Counted from the first letter of the stretch, positions 1 through 6,373 are shown. The stretch: 6,512 nt of DNA from Candidatus Bathyarchaeota archaeon (GCA_007050885.1 SMYQ01000063.1:1-6512); one strand, 5' to 3'. Notes: generated by a model not told the origin, from the sequence alone. Numbers and translations: made by a program.

Positions 1-95
1 TACTTATGCTAAAAATCGTAGGTAAATTCTGTAGTACTACCAAGACAGCTGATCAAAATGAAGTGATAAGTTTGTCATCTGAGAAATCTTTTTAA
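1..95 (+). CDS. Possible C-terminal tail of an upstream gene (partial)
   Basis: One plus-strand frame (first full codon at position 3) is open from the window edge to a TAA at 93-95, giving about 30 residues that end in LSSEKSF. The residues match no family I recognise. A frame this short can be open by chance in AT-rich DNA, so this is tentative. It would lie upstream of the corrinoid protein gene in the same direction, with a gap of about 50 bases, and could belong to the same operon. A short T run overlaps the stop codon. Confidence 0.25.
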   Translation, partial: LMLKIVGKFCSTTKTADQNEVISLSSEKSF

Positions 96-108
96 TTGTT
101 GCTGGAGT

Positions 109-123
109 AGACTTCGAAAGTCT
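109..123 (+). promoter_or_regulatory. Small hairpin upstream of the corrinoid protein gene
   Basis: AGACTT and AAGTCT form a perfect 6-bp inverted repeat around a CGA loop. It lies 21 bases before the TTG start at 145 and just before a weak Shine-Dalgarno-like GAAGTGA (131-137). There is no T run directly after it, so it is not an obvious terminator. It could shape the leader of the operon mRNA or be chance. I saw no convincing TATA box in 1-144, so the operon promoter may lie outside the window. Confidence 0.3.
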
Positions 124-144
124 CATAAAAGAAGTGATTCTTAC

Positions 145-795
145 TTGCAGGATTCAGAGAAGCTAATATCAGATCTCAAAGACGCTTTTGTAAATATTGA
201 TTCAGCACAAGTCAATGATTTACTTAAACAAGCTATTGAATCGGGAATCTCACCTAAAATGATTATTGAGAAAGCAATTCGTCAAGGTGCTGATGAAGTA
301 GGAAAAAAATATGAGGCGTGTGAATATTTCCTCCCTGAACTTGTAATGTCAGGAGAGATGATGAAAGAAGCAATCACCTTTCTGAAACCAAAAATGCAGG
401 CTGAAGGCATTACTTCAAGTGGCAAAATCATTTTTGGAACAGTAAAAGGAGATCTGCATGATGTTGGGAAAAATATTGTTATCTCAATGTTGAGTGTAGC
501 AGGATTTGACGTTACTGATCTAGGAGTAGATGTTCCTCCAGAAAAATTTATCTCAGAAGTAGAAACAAAGACACCAAATATACTCTGTATGTCTTCACTT
601 TTGACTCATACAATGCCAGAATTAGATAATGTAATGGAGATATTAAAGAAAGAGGGCCTTAGAGAAAAAGTGAAAGTCATGGTTGGTGGAAGACCTGTTA
701 CAAAAGATTATGCTGATAAAATTAAAGCAGATTCTTATGGGAAAGATGCTTATGATGCAGTCGAAGAAGCAAAGAGACTGATGGCTGTGAAATAG
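145..795 (+). CDS. Corrinoid (B12-binding) methyl carrier protein, MtaC/MtbC/MtmC/MtvC family
   Basis: This is a methyl carrier of cobalamin-dependent methyltransferase systems. Its cobalt accepts a methyl group from a substrate methyltransferase and passes it to a second one in the cytoplasm. Residues 1-90 form the helical cap domain, with the typical YFLPELVMSGEMM segment at 61-73. Residues 92-216 form the Rossmann-like B12-binding domain. The full base-off/His-on signature is present: D103-x-H105-x-x-G108, then S150-x-L152 after 41 residues, then G181-G182 after 28. H105 should be the lower cobalt ligand. At 216 residues it is full length for the family. The start must be TTG at 145: no other start codon lies between the in-frame TAA at 67 and residue 39, which is already inside the cap domain. 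The next gene begins 24 bases downstream and encodes a UroD-fold methyltransferase, its probable partner. The methyl donor cannot be read from this protein. Confidence 0.93.
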   Translation: MQDSEKLISDLKDAFVNIDSAQVNDLLKQAIESGISPKMIIEKAIRQGADEVGKKYEACEYFLPELVMSGEMMKEAITFLKPKMQAEGITSSGKIIFGTVKGDLHDVGKNIVISMLSVAGFDVTDLGVDVPPEKFISEVETKTPNILCMSSLLTHTMPELDNVMEILKKEGLREKVKVMVGGRPVTKDYADKIKADSYGKDAYDAVEEAKRLMAVK

Positions 796-808
796 GCAGA
801 CTATGACT

Positions 809-813
809 AGGTG
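809..813 (+). promoter_or_regulatory. Ribosome binding site that selects ATG 820 for the methyltransferase
   Basis: AGGTG lies six bases before ATG 820. An alternative in-frame GTG start at 811 falls inside this motif and has no site of its own. The protein from 820 begins MTPRDRLM, close to the usual MTPKERV-type N-terminus of UroD-fold methyltransferases, which supports ATG 820. Confidence 0.6.
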
Positions 814-819
814 TTTCAG

Positions 820-1857
820 ATGACACCACGCGATAGGCTTATGATCGCTGCTCAACTAAAGGAACCTGATCAAGTCCCTGTCACATTTCTTCGTAGTTCG
901 TATGATGCAACGAGAATTGGACTCAATGTCAAGGAATATATCTTTGACTACAAGAAAAAACTTAACGCCCAGATAAAATTGCATGAAAGTTTTCCAGATT
1001 GTGCGTTTGTACCTAGTATCAATCCTGACTTTGGAATAGTGGCTGAGGTTTCAGGTTTCGGTGCTGAAATTATTTATTATGAAAAAGAACCACCTATGAA
1101 TCATATAATAATAAATGAAGTTGAACAGATAGATAATCTCAAGGTTCCGGATCCTCATACGGATGGATTACTTCCGAAAGTTCTAGAAGCTTACAAATAT
1201 CTTATAGAAAATACTCCTTCACAATATCAAGTTGATCCAGCTGCAATTAGAGGTCCTATGGATCTAGCTACCGCAGTTAGAGGAGTTGCACCATTTCTAT
1301 CAGATATGTACAAAAATCCAGAATATGTGCATAAATTAATGGATATTACAACACAAACAGAAATAAATTTCATGAAAGCCATGGATGAAGTGTCTGGCGG
1401 ATCCGAAATCATGTTCATGTGTGATGATATACCGGGATTAATATCACCAAAATTTTTTAATGAATTTGCGCTACCTTACATGAAAAAAATTTTTAATTCA
1501 TTCAAGGGAAAAGTCAAGTTCTACCATAATTGTAAAGGTTCAATGCATATACTAGAACCGTTAGTTGAAACAGGTTTTCAAGTCTTCAATTTCAGTTTTG
1601 AAAATAATATTGAAGAGACAAAAAAAAGAATAGGTAAAAAAATTTGTCTTATGGGTAATGTTGAACCGATAGGTATATTTCATACAGCAAAACCTCATGA
1701 AATAGAGAATATCTGTAAACTTCAAATAGAAACAGCTGCCCCAGGTGGAGCATACACCCTTTCAGTTGGAGCTGCTGTATATGGTCCAGACTCTAGTATG
1801 CAGGCAATGATAAATGCTGCTCAAAGGTATGGAAAGTATCCAATAAGGAAAAAATAG
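820..1857 (+). CDS. UroD-fold cobalamin-dependent methyltransferase (MtaA/MtbA/MtvB superfamily)
   Basis: This 345-residue protein belongs to the uroporphyrinogen decarboxylase-fold methyltransferases, TIM barrels that move methyl groups between a small molecule and a corrinoid protein. Numbering is from ATG 820. Family landmarks are the MTPRDR start, EPDQVPV at 15-21, the DDIPGLISP segment near 202-210 followed by LPYMKKI, the H236-x-C238 metal-binding pair in FYHNCKG, and GNVEP at 279-283. In MtaA-type enzymes, zinc is held by the H-x-C pair plus a later cysteine in a PGCG-like loop. The matching loop here reads SVGAAVYG, with alanines at 318-319, so that ligand appears missing. It is unlikely to be true HemE, which lacks the H-x-C zinc site and does not pair with a corrinoid protein. 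It may be a CoM methyltransferase, or a substrate demethylase such as the O-demethylases MtvB/MtoB. I cannot decide which. The gene sits between the corrinoid protein (24 bases upstream) and a small Ig-like protein (15 bases downstream). Confidence 0.88.
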   Translation: MTPRDRLMIAAQLKEPDQVPVTFLRSSYDATRIGLNVKEYIFDYKKKLNAQIKLHESFPDCAFVPSINPDFGIVAEVSGFGAEIIYYEKEPPMNHIIINEVEQIDNLKVPDPHTDGLLPKVLEAYKYLIENTPSQYQVDPAAIRGPMDLATAVRGVAPFLSDMYKNPEYVHKLMDITTQTEINFMKAMDEVSGGSEIMFMCDDIPGLISPKFFNEFALPYMKKIFNSFKGKVKFYHNCKGSMHILEPLVETGFQVFNFSFENNIEETKKRIGKKICLMGNVEPIGIFHTAKPHEIENICKLQIETAAPGGAYTLSVGAAVYGPDSSMQAMINAAQRYGKYPIRKK

Positions 1858-1872
1858 ATAGGGTATATTGAG

Positions 1873-2232
1873 TTGGATAAAAATCAAGAAGATAAAATCA
1901 CTGCACCGAAACTTTTGGTGAAGGTCCCATCATATATAACTCATCATGAGAAATCAAAAATTGTCATTGTCGCTATTGATTCTAAGGGTGAAATAGATAG
2001 AACAAGAAATGATGAAATTGAAATAGCTATGGAACCAATTTACGAATTAGAAAACTCACAAGTAAAAATAGATGCTAACTCCGCTAAGCTTGTGAATGGT
2101 GAGGCGCAAGTAGGAATAAGTTCACAACAATCTGAGTTTGTCAAAATAACTGTATCATGTAAGGATAAAAAGGCAGGTCTTGAACCCTATACTGTTCTTA
2201 TGGGAACTGGTGGGTTTCCGTTTCATAGGTAA
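1873..2232 (+). CDS. Small Ig-like beta-sandwich protein of unknown function
   Basis: This is a 119-residue protein that I cannot assign to a named family. From residue 12 it alternates short hydrophobic and polar stretches as an all-beta domain does. A motif at 73-82 (LVNGEAQVGI), followed by strands near 89-95 (FVKITVS), resembles the NG-x-A-x-V element of bacterial Ig-like/invasin-type domains. There is no signal peptide or membrane segment, so it is probably cytoplasmic. It ends GTGGFPFHR. The start must be TTG at 1873: no other start codon follows the in-frame TAG at 1855, and the next methionine is residue 53. The ribosome site is weak (GGGT at 1861-1864). The gene follows the methyltransferase by 15 bases in the same frame and is probably cotranscribed, which suggests an accessory or structural role in the methyl transfer module. 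That role is inference only. The convergent neighbour encodes a similar domain. Confidence 0.75.
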   Translation: MDKNQEDKITAPKLLVKVPSYITHHEKSKIVIVAIDSKGEIDRTRNDEIEIAMEPIYELENSQVKIDANSAKLVNGEAQVGISSQQSEFVKITVSCKDKKAGLEPYTVLMGTGGFPFHR

Positions 2233-2233
2233 A

Positions 2234-2255
2234 TTTTTTTTGTTAACAAATTTTT
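2234..2255 (+). terminator. T-run terminator with a 12-bp palindrome between convergent genes
   Basis: Directly after the TAA at 2230-2232 come eight Ts (2234-2241), the perfect palindrome TTTGTTAACAAA (2239-2250), and five more Ts (2251-2255). T runs are the typical archaeal transcription end signal, so this suits the end of the plus-strand operon. On the minus strand the same stretch is A-rich, so it does not obviously end transcription of the convergent gene. The palindrome is too AT-rich and loopless to be a stable bacterial-type hairpin. Confidence 0.5.
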
Positions 2256-2256
2256 C

Positions 2257-2706
2257 CTATTTTGGAGGGTCAACTCCTACCCATGCTGTAGTCATCCAAG
2301 TCTCCATATATGACTCCCCAGATACCCATTCAGCCTTCAAAACAATTGCTTCTGCCATATAACCTATTAATGATACTTCGGCACTTCCTTCCTCAAGTTG
2401 AACTAAGACAGATTTTTTACTACCATTCAGGTATGATGCTGAAGACCAGAGAACTGATACATTTACATTGTCACTTCTTTCAAAGTCGAGTTCCATTCTA
2501 TCTTTGTAGTCAATTACAGATATAATTTTCAAAGTTACTTCTTGTCTTTCAGGAATGATGCTTGGAAGAATTATTGCAAGCCTTTTCACTCCATGATCTT
2601 TGATATTAATATTTTCGAAATAGCATGTAGATACATTCGAAATAGGTAAAGTGAAAGTAAGAATAATTACTGTCGTAAAAAATAATAATTTCTTGAAGGT
2701 TAGCAA
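2257..2706 (-). CDS. Secreted small Ig-like domain protein of unknown function
   Basis: This 149-residue protein has an N-terminal signal peptide: lysines at 5-6, then a hydrophobic core over about 7-22 (LLFFTTVIILTFTLPI), with cleavage probably near residue 28. It is likely exported or anchored outside the membrane. The mature part is one all-beta domain with IILPSIIP at 45-52, a VNVSVLW strand at 81-87, an EEGSAEVSL turn at 105-113, and the C-terminus AWVGVDPPK. The order and spacing of these elements follow the convergent cytoplasmic protein (VPS at 18-20, NGEAQV at 75-80, GTGGFP near the end), so the two may be distant homologues. TTG 2706 is the only start that keeps the signal peptide; the next methionine is residue 71. 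The reductase ends 94 bases upstream on the same strand, but a separate TATA box and palindrome lie in that gap. The function is not known. Confidence 0.72.
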   Translation of the reverse strand: MLTFKKLLFFTTVIILTFTLPISNVSTCYFENINIKDHGVKRLAIILPSIIPERQEVTLKIISVIDYKDRMELDFERSDNVNVSVLWSSASYLNGSKKSVLVQLEEGSAEVSLIGYMAEAIVLKAEWVSGESYMETWMTTAWVGVDPPK

Positions 2707-2735
2707 CTTCTTTTCTGTGTTAAGACTCTTTATCT

Positions 2736-2759
2736 GTTATATAAAAATAACGGCGTTAT
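2736..2759 (-). promoter_or_regulatory. Promoter with overlapping palindrome for the secreted Ig-like protein
   Basis: On the minus strand, TTTTTATATAAC (2747 down to 2736) is a good archaeal TATA box. It predicts a transcript start near 2717, giving a leader of about ten bases before TTG 2706. Directly upstream and overlapping by one base is the near-perfect palindrome ATAACGGCGTTAT (2747-2759, six-base arms around one G). A further GTTAT at 2736-2740 also pairs with the central ATAAC. The position over the BRE/TATA region is where an archaeal repressor or activator would bind. Operator function is inferred. Confidence 0.5.
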
Positions 2760-2800
2760 ACTTTTATTGATTTAGTGTATGAAGAAAATTTGTTCTGTTT

Positions 2801-4981
2801 CTATGATTGAATTTGTTCGTCAAAATTATTTGAGGTTTCAAGGGATGGAATTGCTAAAACTACGCCTTCTCGTTTGTGTTTAATTTGGAGTACTTGATCT
2901 CTTCTGCTTGAATCTCTATAGATTGTAACGCCTTTACATTCAAGCTGATGAGCTAGCATATACGCAGTTTCTACATCTGCGGGTGTTGCATGAGATGGAA
3001 AATTAACTGTCTTTGATACTGCATTGTCTGTATATTTCTGGAATGCTGCTTGGATTCTAATATGCCATTCTGGATCTATATCATGTGCAGTAACAAATAG
3101 AGCTTTTACTCCTTCAGGAATTTCTGGAAAATCTTGAATTGAGCCTGCTTCACCTATCCTTCTCATCAATTCCTCGCTGTAGAATCCTTTTTCATAAGCA
3201 AGTTTTTCAAATAGTGGATTAACTTCAACTAATTCTGTATTATCCATAACATTTCGGACGTAACATATTGCAAATATTGGTTCTATCCCACTGGAGCAGC
3301 CAGCTATTATGCTAAGTGTTCCTGTTGGTGCTATTGTTGTTGTAGTTGCATTACGTATAGCTGGTTCCTCTGGAATATCATATTTACTTCCTTTGAAGTT
3401 GGGGAAGGGCCCTCTCTCTTTTGCTAGTTCTTGTGAGGCTTTATTGGCTTCTTTGGATATGAATGTCATGACTTCTTCTGCTATTGTTATTGCTCTATCA
3501 TAATTGAATGGAATTCCAAGTTGAATCAACATATCCGCAAAGCCCATAACACCAAGACCAATTTTCCTATTACCTTTTGTCATCTTTTCGATTTCTTTTA
3601 GTGGATATTTGTTAACATCTATTACATTATCCAGAAAATGTACAGCTATTCTAACAACCTTGGAGAGTCTTTCATAATCTATCTTGCCGTTGTTTACCAT
3701 TCTTGATAGATTGATTGAACCAAGATTACAAGATTCGTATGGTAAAAGAGGTTGTTCACCACAAGGATTAGTGCTTTCAATTTCTCCAAGTTGGGGTGTT
3801 GGATTATCTCGGTTAAGCCTATCCAAGAATACTATTCCTGGCTCTCCATTCTTCCAAGCCTGTCTAACTATAAGTTTGAAAGTGCTCCTTGCAGATAGTT
3901 TACTAATGCTTTCTTTTGTACGTGGATTTATCAGATCATAATCTTTGTTTTTAATAACGGCGTCCATGAATTCTTCTGTTAATCCTACTGAGATGTTGAA
4001 GTTGGTTAGACACCTATCTTGATCTTTTGAAGTTATGAAGTCTATAATGTCTGGATGATCTATACGTAATATCGCCATGTTAGCGCCACGTCGTTTTCCT
4101 CCTTGTTTGATAACCTCGGTGGCAGCATCAAATACACGCATAAAAGATATTGGCCCTGAAGCCACCCCACCAGTAGTTCGTACAAAATCGTTTTTTGGTC
4201 TAAGTCTTGAAAAGGAAAAACCAGTACCTCCACCAGATTTGTGAATTAATGCAGTCTGCTTAACAGCCTCGAAAATATCTTCCATGGAATCCCCTACTGG
4301 TAAAACGAAACATGCAGAAAGTTGCCCCAATTCAGTGCCAGCATTCATGAGTGTAGGTGAGTTTGGTAGAAACTCTAGATTAGTCATGATCTTATAGAAT
4401 TGTTCTCGTGTCTTCTTTACATCCGTTTGAGGATTGTAGAAAATATCTGCTGATGCGACGGCTTCGGCAACACGTTGGAATAGAGTTGTAGGTGTTTCTA
4501 TTAGCTGGCCGGTATCACCCCTTCGTAGATATCGTCTTTCGAGAACATTCAATGAATTGGGAGAGAGTTTGTTATCTAGTTCTGCATCAAGAAGCATAGA
4601 TCTTGCTTCTCGAACATCTTTCCGCTTTTGTCTGTATAGAATGTAAGATTTCGCCGTCTTTGCATGACCACTATCAATGAGAACTTTTTCAACAATATCT
4701 TGAACTTGCTCGACAGTAGGGATATTCTTATTATCGAACTTGCTCTCGATAATTAGAGCTACTTTATTAGAAAGTTCTTTTGCGCGTTTTCTATCTTTTC
4801 CTCCAACAGCCTCTGCGGCCTTGTATATTGCCTCCGTTATCTTCCCCTGTTGGAATTCTACTATTCTGCCATCACGTTTTCGAATCTTCATAACGGCAGT
4901 TGTTGTTTCTTTTCCCATATTGTTTTTCCCAGTATTGGGTTCTGTAATTGATTTTTTCTTTACATTGTTCTGCACGAGCAT
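2801..4981 (-). CDS. nrdJ: Adenosylcobalamin-dependent (class II) ribonucleotide reductase
   Basis: It reduces ribonucleotides to deoxyribonucleotides, using adenosylcobalamin to generate a cysteine thiyl radical. Of 726 residues, 31-125 form an ATP cone (KIRKRDG start), the allosteric activity domain. The catalytic barrel follows, with redox cysteine C224 (SACFVLPV), the class II signature [14 protein letters not shown] (249-262), GGKRRGANM (294-302), the catalytic N405-P-C407-G-E409, and second redox cysteine C418, 11 residues after C407 as in Thermotoga NrdJ. APTGTLSI (551-558) is the phosphate loop. [13 protein letters not shown] (681-693) is the usual late NrdJ motif. The protein then ends after about 33 residues without the cysteine pair most class II enzymes use for re-reduction. 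ATG 4981 has a GAGG site four bases upstream. An internal ATG at 4918, before the ATP cone, is a possible alternative. No small subunit, activase or cobalamin riboswitch is visible. It is transcribed divergently from the unknown gene at 5189. Confidence 0.96.
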   Translation of the reverse strand: MLVQNNVKKKSITEPNTGKNNMGKETTTAVMKIRKRDGRIVEFQQGKITEAIYKAAEAVGGKDRKRAKELSNKVALIIESKFDNKNIPTVEQVQDIVEKVLIDSGHAKTAKSYILYRQKRKDVREARSMLLDAELDNKLSPNSLNVLERRYLRRGDTGQLIETPTTLFQRVAEAVASADIFYNPQTDVKKTREQFYKIMTNLEFLPNSPTLMNAGTELGQLSACFVLPVGDSMEDIFEAVKQTALIHKSGGGTGFSFSRLRPKNDFVRTTGGVASGPISFMRVFDAATEVIKQGGKRRGANMAILRIDHPDIIDFITSKDQDRCLTNFNISVGLTEEFMDAVIKNKDYDLINPRTKESISKLSARSTFKLIVRQAWKNGEPGIVFLDRLNRDNPTPQLGEIESTNPCGEQPLLPYESCNLGSINLSRMVNNGKIDYERLSKVVRIAVHFLDNVIDVNKYPLKEIEKMTKGNRKIGLGVMGFADMLIQLGIPFNYDRAITIAEEVMTFISKEANKASQELAKERGPFPNFKGSKYDIPEEPAIRNATTTTIAPTGTLSIIAGCSSGIEPIFAICYVRNVMDNTELVEVNPLFEKLAYEKGFYSEELMRRIGEAGSIQDFPEIPEGVKALFVTAHDIDPEWHIRIQAAFQKYTDNAVSKTVNFPSHATPADVETAYMLAHQLECKGVTIYRDSSRRDQVLQIKHKREGVVLAIPSLETSNNFDEQIQS

Positions 4982-5044
4982 CAGGCCTCAGAGAAGGTTT
5001 CTAGAATTGTGAGGTTGTTGTAGATTAACAGTTTAGACAGCTAT

Positions 5045-5068
5045 GTATAAAATACCATATTTATTATA
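5045..5068. promoter_or_regulatory. TATA-like elements in the divergent intergenic region
   Basis: The 207-base gap between the reductase and the 5189 gene contains TATAAAATA (5045-5053), followed by ATATTTATTATA (5057-5068). Read on the minus strand, TATTTTATA would place the reductase transcript start near 5023, with a leader of about 40 bases containing its GAGG site. Plus-strand initiation from the second element would give a leader of around 100 bases for the 5189 gene. AT-rich composition makes such matches common, so the assignments are moderate at best. I saw no RNA gene in the gap. Confidence 0.4.
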
Positions 5069-5144
5069 GTTCGTTATGGTTTATCTTCAGTCAATCTTTT
5101 CTGTTATTAAGTAGCTAAGATTTTTCAGTTGGAAATAGTTAGTT

Positions 5145-5192
5145 AAGGAGAGGAAAATTCCTTTGTCCATGGGAGAGCAGAAGCTTCGATGA
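5145..5192 (+). promoter_or_regulatory. Strong Shine-Dalgarno and mini-ORF overlapping the next start
   Basis: AAGGAGAGG at 5145-5153 is the strongest ribosome site seen in the window. It is badly placed for ATG 5189, which lies 35 bases away. It is well placed for TTG 5163, which opens a nine-residue frame (MSMGEQKLR; ATG also at 5169) ending in TGA at 5190-5192. That TGA overlaps the ATG at 5189-5191. The arrangement suggests a translated leader peptide coupled to the downstream gene, or a frameshift that separated the gene from its true N-terminus. Confidence 0.4.
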
Positions 5193-5581
5193 TGATCGAC
5201 GTAGTTTGTTCTCTTGAATCATTCAGAAGATTCATGATTTTGAGTACATGTAACTCGTTTATACCAGATGAGTTCCTTGAGGATGATAATGTCTTTCCAG
5301 AACGTCCCATGGAAAGTGGAACGATGTATGTTGAAGCTGAGGACAAGGAGACTTTAAGAAAAATTAGACAAATTGAATTTATAAGAGTCTCTAATGTTTT
5401 AGGTGTCATCTATAATTCTAAGAGTGGATTAACTAAACTGAAATGGCGTCAAACTAAAAATTTCTTAGGAAAATTAGGTGGCAAATCTAGTGGTAATTCA
5501 CTAGTTAACCTATTTGAGGCAGGCATACTTGATGAGAACTATATCAGAAAAATGAGAAAAAAGGGAGAGAATTCGACTTAG
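5189..5581 (+). CDS. Hypothetical protein, family not recognised
   Basis: This 130-residue protein matches no family I can name. The N-terminal half is mixed, with an acidic stretch near 27-33 (DEFLEDD) and EAEDKETLRKI at 49-59. The C-terminal half (about 80-126) is strongly basic, with LKWRQTKNFLGKLGGKSSG and a KMRKKG ending. That could suit nucleic-acid or membrane-surface contact, but this is only a charge observation. There is no signal peptide or membrane segment. The cysteines at 7 and 21 form no metal motif. ATG 5189 is the first possible start after the in-frame TAA at 5144; a second ATG follows at 5192. It is divergent from the ribonucleotide reductase, and its TAG overlaps the stop codon of the convergent LUD gene. 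Its open length and good ribosome site upstream argue that it is real. The opposite-strand frame here (5143-5409) has neither. Confidence 0.62.
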   Translation: MMIDVVCSLESFRRFMILSTCNSFIPDEFLEDDNVFPERPMESGTMYVEAEDKETLRKIRQIEFIRVSNVLGVIYNSKSGLTKLKWRQTKNFLGKLGGKSSGNSLVNLFEAGILDENYIRKMRKKGENST

Positions 5582-6222
5582 AAACCTAGTTCTTCATTAA
5601 CTAGGATGATGGTTGTGTCTGTCTTTATTGGTATTTTTTCGATAATAGTAATCACGTGGCAGTGTCGATTTGGTGGTTGACATTTCTCCAAATCACAAAC
5701 ATTAGTTACACATGGTGTAGTACCACCCATTCTTTTTACATTCATAGGAGTTGCGGTGTGTCTTATCCTATCAATACCAGCATGAACGTCTCTGACTATT
5801 TTGTTAATTCCTGCTATTACAATAACTTTCTTAGGGCCAAATATCATTGATGCCACTCTATTTCCCATACCATCAATGTTCACAAGCTTACCGTCTTCTG
5901 TAATTGCGTTGCTACTTGTAATGAAGACATCACATGTCAGATGACCCTTTCTTATTGCCATATCCTCTTCTGGAGTAACTTTCCTGCTCCAATTCTCAAG
6001 CACATCATTTCCTCTTTTTATTAACTCAGAGACAAGATCTACTTCACGGACTGTTACAGAACCCCCGATACCAACTTTAGCCTTCTCAGGAATAAGTTGT
6101 AGTGCTTCTTTTAGTGCCTGATTTTTATCCGAAGCAAGAACTGTTTTGAATCCATTGTTTTCAAGTGCTTTCACTGTTCGTTGGATAAGGTGATCACTGA
6201 ACCATTTCTTCTCTTCTCTCAT
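5578..6222 (-). CDS. LUD-domain protein (LutC/YkgG-like)
   Basis: LUD (DUF162) proteins are best known from the LutABC lactate-oxidation complex. Single-domain archaeal versions have no settled function. From ATG 6222 the protein has 214 residues. The family core is clear: VGIGGSVTVRE (50-60), SNAITEDGKLVNIDGMGNR (104-122), FGPKKVIVIAG (128-138) and INKIVRD (139-145), with a basic DRIRH segment after. The C-terminus carries four cysteines, C171-x4-C176-x4-C181-x6-C188, with histidines beside the last; many YkgG proteins have a similar PC...C...C element that could bind a metal. A GTG at 6231 would add three residues. ATG 6222 is preferred because a TATA box at 6243-6251 predicts a transcript beginning about there. 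No lutA or lutB partner lies nearby. Its TAA overlaps the TAG of the convergent unknown gene by four bases. Family membership is firm, substrate unknown. Confidence 0.9.
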   Translation of the reverse strand: MREEKKWFSDHLIQRTVKALENNGFKTVLASDKNQALKEALQLIPEKAKVGIGGSVTVREVDLVSELIKRGNDVLENWSRKVTPEEDMAIRKGHLTCDVFITSSNAITEDGKLVNIDGMGNRVASMIFGPKKVIVIAGINKIVRDVHAGIDRIRHTATPMNVKRMGGTTPCVTNVCDLEKCQPPNRHCHVITIIEKIPIKTDTTIILVNEELGF

Positions 6223-6242
6223 AATAATCACTAGCTTAATGA

Positions 6243-6251
6243 TTTTTTATA
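6243..6251 (-). promoter_or_regulatory. TATA box for a probably leaderless LUD transcript
   Basis: On the minus strand, TATAAAAAA runs from 6251 to 6243, centred about 25 bases before ATG 6222. Archaeal transcription normally starts about that far downstream of the TATA centre, so the mRNA would begin at or next to the ATG. The alternative GTG at 6231 would then lie upstream of the transcript start. The rest of 6252-6373 holds no gene I can see. Confidence 0.5.
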
Positions 6252-6373
6252 CCCTATTTAGAGCTTTTTAGTTCTGAGAATTTTATTGATTAATATTTAG
6301 AAATTTATGTAATGTTTATTAGATTTGAATTGCGCCATGTGAATCCACGAAATAATTATGAGAGTGTTGAGGT

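Noticed and set aside
98..108. Eleven-base repeat GTTGCTGGAGT, also at 6389-6399
   Set aside because: A few 11-base matches are expected by chance in a window this long, and the second copy codes for a membrane helix.
643..855. Minus-strand open frame across the end of the corrinoid protein gene
   Set aside because: It is antisense to a well-supported gene, has low-complexity residues and no family motif. The other antisense frames at 1227-1418, 3309-3503, 3684-3941, 4740-5012 and 5656-5850 were dropped for the same reason.
2180..2525. Plus-strand frames over the end of the Ig-like gene and antisense to the secreted Ig-like gene
   Set aside because: They overlap genes with better coding character and show no recognisable domain or ribosome site.
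3954..3963. Second copy of ATAACGGCGT, matching part of the palindrome at 2747-2759
   Set aside because: It lies inside the reductase coding region, lacks the full second arm, and a ten-base match is expected by chance.
4982..5188. Cobalamin riboswitch upstream of the B12-dependent reductase
   Set aside because: I found no B12-box-like conserved core or matching hairpins, and the context looks archaeal, where such riboswitches are not expected.
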